Below are positions 16,048 to 23,871 of a stretch of DNA of 62,429 nucleotides, in pieces (the first letter of the stretch is position 1; each line of letters opens with the position of its first letter). The DNA comes from an uncultured Oscillospiraceae bacterium (GTDB lineage: Bacteria > Bacillota > Clostridia > Oscillospirales > Oscillospiraceae), in NCBI GenBank assembly GCA_910587645.1, contig CAJUNA010000034.1, positions 1 through 62,429 of the forward strand, read 5' to 3'. The position numbers and the translations under genes were made by a program. The notes under the pieces were generated by a model. It saw nothing but the letters and a program-made list of their open reading frames with translations, ran no database searches and was not told the DNA's origin.

Positions 16048-16821
16048 TTACAGCTTAAACAGCCGCCTGCTGTTGGCGCTGGCGGTATCCACCACTTCCT
16101 GGGGCGTGATATCCCCCCGGATTTCCGCAATTTTTTCCGCCACAAACGCTGTCATGGACGGCAGGGCAGGCTGTCCCTGCAAGTGCGCGGGGGGCAGGAA
16201 CGGCGCATCTGTCTCCAGCACCAGACAGTTCATGGGCATTTCCCTCACGGTATCCACCAGCTTTTGGCTGCCGGGATAGGTAACCTGGGGGCCGATGCCA
16301 AGATAAAGCCCCATCTCCCAAAATGCCCTGGCATATTGCAGTTCGGAGAAGATACGGTGGATGACGCCTTGGGGCCTGTATTCCCGCAGCACGCCCAGCA
16401 CATCCTCGTCCGCGCAGCGGTCGTGGATGACTACCGGAAGGCCTGTGTCTTTCGCCAGCTCCAGCTGTTCCCTAAAGCACCGGAGCTGGGCGTCCCGGTC
16501 GTAGTGGAGCGGGTCAAAGCCATAGTCCATGCCGATTTCACCGATGGCAACCACCTTATCAGAACTTGCCAGATCCCGGAGCGTCTGTAAATAGCCGGCG
16601 GGGGCATTTGCCGCTTCATTAGGATATACGCCAACGGAAGCGCAGACCATATCAAACCGTTCCGCCAGCGCAACGGAGCGGATACTGGACGGCAGCTCCG
16701 AGCCGGAGGTGATAATCCGCTCCACGCCCTTTTGCCGCTCAGAAAGCAAAACCGTCTCTATAGAATCCTGAAAACATGGATCATCCATGTGCGCGTGGGT
16801 GTCTATTAAGCCGTGCAGCAT
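16048..16821 (-). CDS. TatD-family metal-dependent hydrolase
   Basis: A 257-residue TIM-barrel hydrolase. Metal ligands appear in IDTHAHMDD, AIGEIGMDY, VIHDRCADED, GVIHRIFSE and LETDAPFLPP. The usual HCFSG is changed to HRIFSE, so it is a diverged member. TatD proteins are mostly DNases or D-aminoacyl-tRNA deacylases, but hydrolysis of small amides is conceivable in this cluster. GGAGGT (16829-16834) lies 8 bases before the ATG at 16821; the upstream ATG at 16836 overlaps this site, so I reject it. Its place in a catabolic transcript is unusual for TatD. Confidence 0.85.
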   Translation of the reverse strand: MLHGLIDTHAHMDDPCFQDSIETVLLSERQKGVERIITSGSELPSSIRSVALAERFDMVCASVGVYPNEAANAPAGYLQTLRDLASSDKVVAIGEIGMDYGFDPLHYDRDAQLRCFREQLELAKDTGLPVVIHDRCADEDVLGVLREYRPQGVIHRIFSELQYARAFWEMGLYLGIGPQVTYPGSQKLVDTVREMPMNCLVLETDAPFLPPAHLQGQPALPSMTAFVAEKIAEIRGDITPQEVVDTASANSRRLFKL

Positions 16822-16870
16822 TGCGTTTACCTCCATTTCTAACCGTGTCTATTATCCTAGCGTCCTGAAA

Positions 16871-17350
16871 TTACCTGTCTTGTCCTAAACTCAAATCCAT
16901 TCCCTCATGGGCGTCCCGCCACACGGTTTGGATTGGCGTCCCCTGCAAAAGGTTGTCCAAAACCGGGCAGCGTTTCAAGACCTGCTCCGTCCAAAGCGTC
17001 CGCTGTGCGGGCGTCCAGGCCGCCAGCCCGTGAAACGAGACCGTCATATGATGGAACCCTGCCCGCTGGCCGCCCTCTTTTCCAAAAAACCGGTCTGGGC
17101 AGATATGGCCAGATATGGAGCACTCCAAATGGGCAAACGGCAGGTTCCATTCCCGCGCTATTTGGCATCCAGCGGCCACAAGGCATCCCGCTAAAGCGCC
17201 AAGCAGGGCTTGGACTGGGCTGGGCGCCCGGTCCTCCCCACCGAAAGCGGCCGGCTCATCAATGTGCCACGTATGCCGGCCAGACCGCACCTCTGCCAGC
17301 GTGCCCTCCACCTGTTTTGCGTCAACAGCGATCACAGCGTTTGTACTCAT
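16871..17350 (-). CDS. OsmC-family protein
   Basis: A 159-residue protein from the ATG at 17350, preceded by GAGGAG at 8 bases. The two family cysteines are present, in LAGCLVAAGCQIAREW and KRCPVLDNLL, on a typical OsmC/Ohr fold. Classical members reduce organic or fatty-acid hydroperoxides using the Cys pair. Several OsmC-like proteins sit in operons with molybdenum or sulfur metabolism, with unknown roles. It is the promoter-proximal gene of the 11-gene cluster, the most highly expressed position if the promoter is as strong as it looks. Confidence 0.85.
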   Translation of the reverse strand: MSTNAVIAVDAKQVEGTLAEVRSGRHTWHIDEPAAFGGEDRAPSPVQALLGALAGCLVAAGCQIAREWNLPFAHLECSISGHICPDRFFGKEGGQRAGFHHMTVSFHGLAAWTPAQRTLWTEQVLKRCPVLDNLLQGTPIQTVWRDAHEGMDLSLGQDR

Positions 17351-17431
17351 TTCAAAACTCCTCACGGCGCCCTGCCTGTGGCGCCAGCAGCGGCTCCTCT
17401 AAAATCTGCCCGGCTTGTTGCATACTGTCCA

Positions 17432-17460
17432 ATTGGTAGTATCAAATTGGTAATACCAAT
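17432..17460. promoter_or_regulatory. two GntR-type operator sites at the catabolic promoter
   Basis: ATTGGTAATACCAAT (17446-17460) is a palindrome with 7-bp arms around one central base. A second, imperfect copy, ATTGGTAGTATCAAA, lies at 17432-17446. They are 14 bases centre to centre and start in the -10 box of the minus-strand promoter. GGTAnTACC fits the GT-TA-AC core of HutC-subfamily GntR operators, and the gene for such a regulator lies about 300 bases away. Confidence 0.75.
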
Positions 17461-17487
17461 TATACATGTTGCCTGGAAATTTGTCAA
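17459..17487 (-). promoter_or_regulatory. perfect consensus promoter of the 11-gene catabolic cluster
   Basis: On the minus strand TTGACA (17487-17482) and TATAAT (17464-17459) are separated by exactly 17 bases. This is a full match to the sigma-A consensus, and operator palindromes directly overlap its downstream side. A promoter this strong with operators in place implies tight repression when inducer is absent. Confidence 0.85.
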
Positions 17488-17761
17488 TATGAAGTCTCTG
17501 GTTTTCTTTTGGTGCAAATAGTATATAAATCCGAACTGCTTTTATGCAGTTTGCCAATTCCCCTCCATGGGGATATAGAATGGCCGCTAAAAAGATGCGC
17601 TAAAAAGTGCAACATACAGTGGACGGACAGCAAAATTTTTGATAAAATATCCAAATAAGTAATCTGATTTTCTCGAGCAAAAGCTCTATTGCAGGCATAC
17701 GCGCTACAGCGTCCGGCCAATCGGTGTGTGTGGGCCCGGAAAACAGAACGGAGGATATTTT

Positions 17762-18502
17762 ATGGAAAGCAGCAGCAAACCCTCTCAGGTTGCTACGCAG
17801 GTAGTCCGGTGGTTGTTGGAGGAAATGAAAAGCGGGGAATTCCGCTATGCGGAGCGGTTGCCGCCAGAGACAAAGCTGGCGGAAAAACTAGGCGTAAGCC
17901 GGACGGCTGTCCGCGATGGCATGGCGATCTTGGAACGGGAGGGATTTGTCGGCCGGAAGCAGGGTTTGGGGACGATTATTTACCGGAACGTACTGGAGGT
18001 AAAAACCCGGATTGATTTAGAGAAGGAATTTCTGGATATAATTGCAGAAGCCGGGTTTACGCCGGGAACCAACTATACAACTGTCCGCTACGCAAAGGCG
18101 GATAACGCGGACGCCGCCCAGTGGAAGATCCCAGTTGGAGAACCGTTGATTCATATTACAAGGTTGATTACCGCCGATGGCGTGCCTGCGATTTACTGCG
18201 AGGATTCCTTTCCTGTTAAACTGATCCGCGAGGATGGCTATGACGAATCGGACCTGCAAAAACCGATTTTCTCGTTTTTCAGGAGATATTGCGGCACGGA
18301 TGTTTTTATGGATTTGACAGAGATCCATGCGGTCAATGCGGATGAACGTCTGGCAGCGGAGCTGCAAGTTCCGCAAGGCGCTGCGCTGCTGCATTTAAAT
18401 GAGCGCGGCTTCGATTTTTGCGGCAATCTGCTCCTCTGTTCGCAGGAGTATTACCGGGAAGGGATTTTGACCCATACGATCCTGCGTAAAAAGATTGAAT
18501 AA
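17762..18502 (+). CDS. GntR-family (HutC-type) transcriptional regulator with UTRA domain
   Basis: A 246-residue regulator. Residues about 8-72 form the winged helix (RLPPETKLAEKLGVSRTAVR). Residues about 90-240 form a UTRA ligand-binding domain, with YCEDSFP and ending HLNERGFDF...SQEYYREG. In this subfamily a small effector bound to UTRA releases the repressor. It is divergent from the purine/D-amino-acid cluster and is the obvious candidate for the operators at 17432-17460. The ATG at 17762 has a GGAGG 7 bases upstream; an upstream in-frame ATG at 17726 does not. The effector is probably a pathway intermediate, which is inference. Confidence 0.9.
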   Translation: MESSSKPSQVATQVVRWLLEEMKSGEFRYAERLPPETKLAEKLGVSRTAVRDGMAILEREGFVGRKQGLGTIIYRNVLEVKTRIDLEKEFLDIIAEAGFTPGTNYTTVRYAKADNADAAQWKIPVGEPLIHITRLITADGVPAIYCEDSFPVKLIREDGYDESDLQKPIFSFFRRYCGTDVFMDLTEIHAVNADERLAAELQVPQGAALLHLNERGFDFCGNLLLCSQEYYREGILTHTILRKKIE

Positions 18503-18541
18503 TGCCAACCGCCTGATACGTGCATTCGGCGAAGCAAGAGA

Positions 18542-18567
18542 CAGGAGGCCATTGCAATGGCCTCCTG
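18542..18567 (+). terminator. possible terminator or operator: perfect 26-bp palindrome
   Basis: The arms CAGGAGGCCATTG and CAATGGCCTCCTG are adjacent and perfectly complementary, about 40 bases after the GntR stop codon. No T run follows, so termination would be weak; a protein-binding site is the alternative. Confidence 0.5.
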
Positions 18568-18706
18568 CCTTAAACTATTATGGCAGATATGATAAAGAAT
18601 GGGGCGAAGGATGACATAATTTATAAAATGTTTTTCGCCCTATCTTTCCCATGCCCCGTCTCCTCATATTTTTTATGCGGTAAACGGAAATTTTTGAAAT
18701 TTGGCC

Positions 18707-18734
18707 TTGACAACTGGCGAAAAATATGTATAAT
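18707..18734 (+). promoter_or_regulatory. promoter of tRNA-Gln
   Basis: TTGACA (18707-18712) and TATAAT (18729-18734) with a 16-base spacer, 27 bases before the tRNA. Confidence 0.85.
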
Positions 18735-18761
18735 AAGGAACGTCCTTCGATGATTGTGTTT

Positions 18762-18835
18762 AGCGGGATTGTGTAAAGGTAGCACAGCGGACTCTGACTC
18801 CGTATGTGAGGGTTCGAATCCTTCTCCCGCTGCCA
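18762..18835 (+). tRNA. tRNA-Gln (anticodon CTG)
   Basis: The cloverleaf folds fully: acceptor AGCGGGA/TCCCGCT, D arm GTG/CAC, anticodon stem GCGGA/TCCGT with loop CTCTGAC (anticodon CTG, reading CAG), T arm GAGGG/CCTTC with loop TTCGAAT. The discriminator is G and the CCA is encoded. It carries its own promoter. A GC-rich hairpin follows before the second tRNA, so the two tRNAs are separate units. Confidence 0.92.
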
Positions 18836-18886
18836 AAAACAAACAGCGCAGATGTAAAAGGTATATGCCTGGGACATTCGCTGTTT

Positions 18887-18909
18887 CCCTGGGGGGATTT
18901 CCCCCAGGG
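18887..18909 (+). terminator. hairpin between the two tRNA genes
   Basis: CCCTGGGGG (18887-18895) pairs with CCCCCAGGG (18901-18909) around a GATTT loop. The following sequence is GCAATTT, so only a weak T tract is present. Confidence 0.6.
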
Positions 18910-18941
18910 GCAATTTAAAAGCAGGTTTTGCAAAATTGCAC

Positions 18942-18970
18942 TTGACAAATGGCGCGGTTTATTTTATAAT
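18942..18970 (+). promoter_or_regulatory. promoter of tRNA-Ala
   Basis: TTGACA (18942-18947) and TATAAT (18965-18970) with a 17-base spacer: a full consensus match 36 bases before the tRNA. Confidence 0.88.
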
Positions 18971-19006
18971 GAGCAACGTTGTTTGGGAAAGGTCAAAATT
19001 GAATAT

Positions 19007-19082
<76 letters not shown>

Positions 19083-19084
19083 TC

Positions 19085-19136
19085 AAAGGATAATCCGAAC
19101 TGGTTCCAATCGTGAACGGGTTCGGATTTATCCTTT
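19085..19136 (+). terminator. terminator hairpin after tRNA-Ala
   Basis: AAAGGATAA plus TCCGAAC pairs with GTTCGGA plus TTATCCTTT, with one bulged T and a 19-base loop, directly after the tRNA 3' end. The right arm is T-rich and is followed by ATTTG. Confidence 0.65.
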
Positions 19137-19385
19137 ATTTGGACTGCATCAACACATGAAGAGAGCGGCTCTATCTATTACGATAGGGCCGCTCCTGCTA
19201 TGTATCCTGCCATCGTTCATGATATGCACGCGCATCCTTTATATTACGGAAGAAAATACCGCCGCAAAATTGGCAGGATCCTCGCCACGCAAGCCGGGAA
19301 CCAGCACCGGCCAGCATCAGAGGACCGGCCGCGCTAGACACGCTGGACAGCAAGGGGGGAAAACGAGGGGTTATCCTCCGCCAGG
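19137..19385. other. gene-free stretch with one hairpin
   Basis: No convincing coding frame is seen between the tRNA terminator and the aminotransferase terminator. One hairpin lies at 19164-19193 (AGCGGC-T-CTATC pairing with GATAG-G-GCCGCT, loop TATTAC) without a T tract. The rest shows nothing recognisable. Confidence 0.5.
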
Positions 19386-19417
19386 AAAAAGGGCGCGCAG
19401 CAGAAAGCTGCGCGCCC
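19386..19417 (-). terminator. intrinsic terminator of the aminotransferase gene
   Basis: GGGCGCGCAGC pairs with GCTGCGCGCCC around a 5-base loop. On the minus strand TTTTTCC follows. It lies 17 bases after the stop codon. Confidence 0.9.
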
Positions 19418-19433
19418 CCTGCGTAAAAGAGGT

Positions 19434-20624
19434 TTACCGCTTATTATACGCTTCAATGCCCAGGGCCAGCAGGTCCATAGCGCGCTCCAAGTCCTTCTGC
19501 TTGAGGACGTAGGCGATACGGATTTCGTTGATCCCCTTGCCCGGGGTGGCGTAGAAGGGGCCGCCAGGGGCGAACATGACCGTGTCGCCATGGTCGTCAA
19601 AGTCCGTGAGCAGCCATTTCTGGAAGGCGTCCGCGTCATCGACAGGCAGCGCCGCCATGATATAGAACGCGCCCTTTGGGCACTCGCAGATTACGCCGGG
19701 GATCTCTTTGAGCTTCGCCACCACCGTGTCACGGCGGAGCTTGTACTCCTCCCGGACGGCGGCGAAGTACTCCGGCCCGACATCGTACAGCGCGGCGGAG
19801 GCGACCTGGTCCAGGGTGGCCACGGACAGGCGGGCCTGGCAGTACTTGATGGCTTCGCCCATCAGCTCTTTGTTGCGGCTGATGATGCAGCCGATGCGGG
19901 CGCCGCAGGCGGAGAACCGCTTCGACACCGTGTCGATGACCACTACGTTCTCCGCCGCGTCCGCGAACTCGCCCAGGGATTGCAGGGGTTCGCCCGCGTA
20001 GACGAATTCACGGTATGCCTCGTCGCCGATGATGAACAGGTTGTGTTCCTTGGCGATATCTACCATCATCCGCATTTCCTCCGGCGTCAGCACCGCGCCG
20101 GTGGGGTTGCCGGGGTTGGTGCAGACAATGGCCCGGGTGCGGGGGGTGATCTCCGCCTCGATCTTGGCGCGGTCCGCGTAGTGGTAGCCCTCGTGGGGGG
20201 AGGTGTGGATGGGGTGGATGGACGCGCCGCAGGTGTTGACCATGGTGTTGTAGTTGGGATAGAAGGGCTCCGGGATCAGGATCTCATCCCCATTGTCCAG
20301 GATGCAGTTGAAAACGATTTGCAGCGCCTCGCTGCCGCCGGTGGTGATCAGGATTTCGCTCTTTTCAAAGTGCATCCCCAGGTTGTCGTAATACTTCTGG
20401 ATGGCGTCAATGACCACCGGCAGGCCCGGGGAGGGGGCGTACTCCAGCACCGGCTGCTGGAAATCCCGCACTGCCTGGAAATACTGGGGCGGGGTCTCAA
20501 TGTCCGGCTGGCCGATGTTCAGGTGGTAAATCTTCTTCCCCGCCTGCTCCGCCGCTACGGCGTAGGGGTGGAACTTCCGCATGGGGGAAAGGCCGCACTT
20601 TTTGACTTTGCTGGAAAATTTCAT
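19434..20624 (-). CDS. PLP-dependent aminotransferase, class I/II (aspartate aminotransferase-like)
   Basis: A 396-residue fold-type I transaminase. The N-terminal substrate loop includes HLNIGQPDIETP. NPGNPTG is the phosphate/PLP motif near the middle, GDEAYREFVY follows, and the Schiff-base lysine lies in SKRFSACGARIG. The length is standard. The amino-group donor and acceptor cannot be told from sequence; related clostridial enzymes use aspartate, aromatic amino acids or alanine. The ATG at 20624 is preceded by GAGGG; the frame extends five codons to a TTG that overlaps that site. The phosphoglucomutase gene ends 35 bases upstream, so a shared transcript is likely. Confidence 0.9.
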   Translation of the reverse strand: MKFSSKVKKCGLSPMRKFHPYAVAAEQAGKKIYHLNIGQPDIETPPQYFQAVRDFQQPVLEYAPSPGLPVVIDAIQKYYDNLGMHFEKSEILITTGGSEALQIVFNCILDNGDEILIPEPFYPNYNTMVNTCGASIHPIHTSPHEGYHYADRAKIEAEITPRTRAIVCTNPGNPTGAVLTPEEMRMMVDIAKEHNLFIIGDEAYREFVYAGEPLQSLGEFADAAENVVVIDTVSKRFSACGARIGCIISRNKELMGEAIKYCQARLSVATLDQVASAALYDVGPEYFAAVREEYKLRRDTVVAKLKEIPGVICECPKGAFYIMAALPVDDADAFQKWLLTDFDDHGDTVMFAPGGPFYATPGKGINEIRIAYVLKQKDLERAMDLLALGIEAYNKR

Positions 20625-20659
20625 ATTTTTATCCCTCAATCATTCTAGCCGGGTGGCTG

Positions 20660-22387
20660 TCACTTTTGCAGCGTGCTAACCCACTGGCTGTATTTCTCAA
20701 TGTTGGTGTCCCGCCCGGCGGCGTCCGCGCCCTTGGTCAGGATGTATACCTTGATCTTCGGCTCCGTGCCGGAGGGACGGACGATAATGGAGGTGCCGTC
20801 CGCCAGCTCGAAGCGCAGCACATTGGATCCGCTCAGTTCCATGGAAGACCGGCTGCCGCTGGCGCAGTCGGTGACGCTGCCGTCCTGGTAGTCCTTGAAC
20901 TGAACCACCTTCACCCCGGCGATCCCGGCGGGGGGGTCCTCCCGGAGGGACTTCATCAGCTTCGCCATGTCCGCCAGGCCGTCCAGGCCGGGCATTACCA
21001 GGTTGTGGGTCTTTTCGCCATAGAAGCCGTGCTTCTCGCAGAGGGCCTGGTAGGCGTCCAGCACCGTCATGCCTTTGGCGTAGTAGTACGCCGCCATCTC
21101 GGTGAGCAGCAGGGAGGCCGTCACCGCGTCCTTATCCCGGACATAGTCGCCTAGCATGTAGCCGTAGCTCTCCTCATAGGAAAAGACGACCTTGCCCTCG
21201 CCGGCACCCTCCAGGGCGTTCTTCTTCTCCGCGATGAACTTGAAGCCGGTAAAGGTGTCGTAGCAGGCCGCACCGTAACTTTCCGCCACGGCCCTGGCCA
21301 TCTCGGTGGTTACGATGGTCTTGAGGGCAACGGGGTTCTGGGGCAGCTTCCCGGTGCGCTCCATGGCGCCCAGCATGTAGTCCAGCAGCACTACGCCGGT
21401 CTGGTTGCCGGTCATGACCTTGTACTCGCCGTCCTTGTCCCGGACCATGATGCCCACCCGGTCGCTGTCCGGGTCGGTGCCCAGGATGAAGTCCACGCCG
21501 TTTTCCTTGGCCAGCGCCACCGCCAGATAGAAGCCCTCGGGGTTCTCCGGGTTGGGGGATTTGACCGTGGGGAAGCTGCCGTCAATGACCATCTGCTGGG
21601 GCTCGCAGAGAAGATGCTTTACCCCTGCCCGCTTCAGGGCCTCCGGCACCAGCTTGTGGCCGCAGCCGTGGAAGGGGGTGTAGACCAGCTTGAAGCTGTC
21701 CGCTACGGCGGGGATGGCCTGCCGGTCAATGACCATCTCCATCACTTCCTTGAGGAACGCCTCGTCCGTCTCCGGGCCGATGACCGTAATCAGGCCTTTC
21801 GCAACGGCTTCGTCGTAAGGCATGGTCTTCACACCGGTAAAAATGTCAATTTTCTCCAGCTCCGCGGCAATGGCGGCGGCGTGCTGGGGGGGGAGCTGGG
21901 CGCCGTCCTCCCAATAGACCTTGTAGCCGTTGTACTCCTTGGGGTTGTGGCTGGCGGTGACGTTGATGCCCGCCTGGCAGCCGTAATGCCGCACGGCGAA
22001 GCTCAGCTCCGGGGTAGGGCGCAGGGACTCAAAAATGCGCACCTTGATCCCGGCGGCGGCGCAGACCTCGGCGGCGGCCCGGGCAAACTCCATGCCGTGG
22101 AGACGGCAGTCCATGCAGATGGCAACGCCCTTTTCCTTGGCCTCCCCGCCCTCGGCGCAGATGACGTTGGCGAAGCCCTGGGTGGCGTGGCGCACCACGT
22201 AGAGGTTCATGTGGTGCAGGCCCATGGCCATGGTGCCCCGCAGCCCGGCAGTGCCGAACTCCAGGGGGCCGTAGAAACGGCTCTCAATCTCCTTGGGGTC
22301 GTCCTGGATGGCCGCCAGCTCCGCGTGTTCCTCCGGGGTGAGGACGCCGCTGTTCAGCCATTTTTGGTACTCCTGTAAGTAGTCCAT
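20660..22387 (-). CDS. pgcA: phospho-sugar mutase (alpha-phosphoglucomutase)
   Basis: A 575-residue alpha-D-phosphohexomutase interconverting glucose 1-phosphate and glucose 6-phosphate. The catalytic phosphoserine loop is TASHNPKEYNGYKVYW, the Mg2+ loop is GTDPDSDRVG, the sugar-specificity loop is SYEESYGYM, and the phosphate-binding loop is RPSGTEPKIKVY. Length and the SYEESYGYM motif fit the PgcA/Pgm branch rather than the shorter GlmM. GGAGGAG lies about 10 bases before the ATG. It would feed glucose 1-phosphate from the glycogen phosphorylase at 58.5-60.8 kb into glycolysis. Confidence 0.9.
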   Translation of the reverse strand: MDYLQEYQKWLNSGVLTPEEHAELAAIQDDPKEIESRFYGPLEFGTAGLRGTMAMGLHHMNLYVVRHATQGFANVICAEGGEAKEKGVAICMDCRLHGMEFARAAAEVCAAAGIKVRIFESLRPTPELSFAVRHYGCQAGINVTASHNPKEYNGYKVYWEDGAQLPPQHAAAIAAELEKIDIFTGVKTMPYDEAVAKGLITVIGPETDEAFLKEVMEMVIDRQAIPAVADSFKLVYTPFHGCGHKLVPEALKRAGVKHLLCEPQQMVIDGSFPTVKSPNPENPEGFYLAVALAKENGVDFILGTDPDSDRVGIMVRDKDGEYKVMTGNQTGVVLLDYMLGAMERTGKLPQNPVALKTIVTTEMARAVAESYGAACYDTFTGFKFIAEKKNALEGAGEGKVVFSYEESYGYMLGDYVRDKDAVTASLLLTEMAAYYYAKGMTVLDAYQALCEKHGFYGEKTHNLVMPGLDGLADMAKLMKSLREDPPAGIAGVKVVQFKDYQDGSVTDCASGSRSSMELSGSNVLRFELADGTSIIVRPSGTEPKIKVYILTKGADAAGRDTNIEKYSQWVSTLQK

Positions 22388-22546
22388 GATGGATCGCTCC
22401 TCCTTCTCTCTTGCAAGCAAGCAGTGATAGGGATATTGTACCAAATTTTCCGCCGGTGTTCAAGGGGAATCCTGTGAATTTCGCGGACAAAAACGCCGCA
22501 GGCTCGTTTTGGACGCCTGCGGCGCTTTTCCAGCGGCGGCTCCTGC

Positions 22547-23785
22547 TCAGGCCAGGCCCGACACCGCCACAAAGACGTTGGAAATCTCGTACCACCCGGC
22601 GAAATCCACGCTGCCGGTCTGGGGAAGGTGGAAAATCTTCTGGAACTCCGTCACCGCCTCCTGGGTAGCGGGGCCGTAGACGCCGTCCGCCGGGATCTTG
22701 GGGATGGCGGGGTAGTTCTGGGCGATGCGGTTGAGCTGCACCTGGATGGTGCGCACCTGCTCGCCCTCGCTGCCCAGGGTGAGCACCTCGCCGCCGTAGG
22801 AGATGGGGACGCCCTCCACCCGCTCCGCGCTTTTGAGGTAGACGTCCGAGCCGTAATACTTGCGCAGGATGCTCACCGCGTCCCAGCCCTGCTCCCCCAA
22901 GGCCTGGGAACCCCACTGGCTCAGGCCGCCGCACTGCACCCGCCTCCCATCGCAGTATTGGGCGAATAGGGGCTGGGCAATGCCCTCCTTGGTGATGTAG
23001 GTGGTGAAGAGGTCGTCTACGACAACGCCGATTTCCTCGAAAATTGTGCGCCCGTAGGAGAAGGACTGGTCAAAGGCGGTGGAGCTGGTGATGGTGAAGT
23101 CGTAGCCCTTCCCCCGGTACCACTCCGTATATACCCGGTTGAGGGTGAAGGAGAGGATGGCCAGCACGTTGGCCTTGATGGCTTCCGTTTTCCAGGTGGA
23201 GTAAATCTCGCTGCACGCTACGTTCTTTATGTAGTCCTTGAACCGCACCCAGTAGTCCGGGGCGGTGGGGTCATCGGGCCGTCCGGCGTGGACCACCACG
23301 TACTCCGGGATCACAGGCTCCGGCAGCACCACCAAGCCCTCCGGCTCCGGTAAGGGCTTGACCTCCGCTTCCGGCTCCCGGGTGGGGGGCGCGCCCCAGA
23401 GGGCGTGGGGGGCCAGCAGCAGGTTGCGCACGTTGAAGCTTCCAGGGCGGACCGGGGAGAGCGCCGCCCGCTGGATGGACCGGCCGGTGGGCATGACCTC
23501 TACGCCCCCGATGTGGAGGGTCTCCCGGTCCTCCGCCGTGATGGTGACGTTGTAGACGGCGTATGGGCGCTGGTCTGATTCCCCTTCGGCTACCGACAGC
23601 TCAATGGGCGGCGCGGGCAGCTCTATGAAGGGCGTCTGGCCCGAGGAGTCGGTGGAGACCTCCTCCAATACCTTGCCGTCCGCGGGGTCGCTGATGCGGA
23701 CCCGGGCGTTGGGGATGGGCGAGGGGTCCTCCCCCGCCGTGACAAAAATTTGCAGATTGCCGGTGTCTAGGTAAGCTGGATTCAT
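22547..23785 (-). CDS. sleC: SleC-type spore cortex-lytic enzyme precursor
   Basis: A 412-residue protein with the SleC layout. An N-terminal pro-region (about 1-150) holds a beta-sandwich start (LQIFVTAGEDPSPIPNARVR). The SpoIID/LytB-like catalytic domain follows (about 165-320; VACSEIYSTW with its candidate catalytic Glu, LNRVYTEWYRGKGYDFTITS, AQYCDGRRVQC). A PG_binding_1 domain ends the protein (about 330-405; GSEGEQVRTIQVQLNRIA, DGVYGPATQEAVTEFQ). In clostridia SleC is stored inactive in the spore and cleaved by Csp proteases during germination to degrade cortex. The two divergent genes next door encode such proteases. GGAGG lies 9 bases before the ATG. Confidence 0.93.
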   Translation of the reverse strand: MNPAYLDTGNLQIFVTAGEDPSPIPNARVRISDPADGKVLEEVSTDSSGQTPFIELPAPPIELSVAEGESDQRPYAVYNVTITAEDRETLHIGGVEVMPTGRSIQRAALSPVRPGSFNVRNLLLAPHALWGAPPTREPEAEVKPLPEPEGLVVLPEPVIPEYVVVHAGRPDDPTAPDYWVRFKDYIKNVACSEIYSTWKTEAIKANVLAILSFTLNRVYTEWYRGKGYDFTITSSTAFDQSFSYGRTIFEEIGVVVDDLFTTYITKEGIAQPLFAQYCDGRRVQCGGLSQWGSQALGEQGWDAVSILRKYYGSDVYLKSAERVEGVPISYGGEVLTLGSEGEQVRTIQVQLNRIAQNYPAIPKIPADGVYGPATQEAVTEFQKIFHLPQTGSVDFAGWYEISNVFVAVSGLA

Positions 23786-23871
23786 ATTGGCAATCCTCCT
23801 TTCCGTATACTATCCTATGCGGGCGGATGCGCCGGGACACCGCCTGTATCGGATTTGGATGGGAGGCGTGT

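Noticed and set aside
18842..18886. possible CRISPR or repeat array near the tRNAs
   Set aside because: Only a single AAACAGCG/CGCTGTTT inverted pair and simple hairpins are present. No regularly spaced direct repeats occur anywhere in the window.
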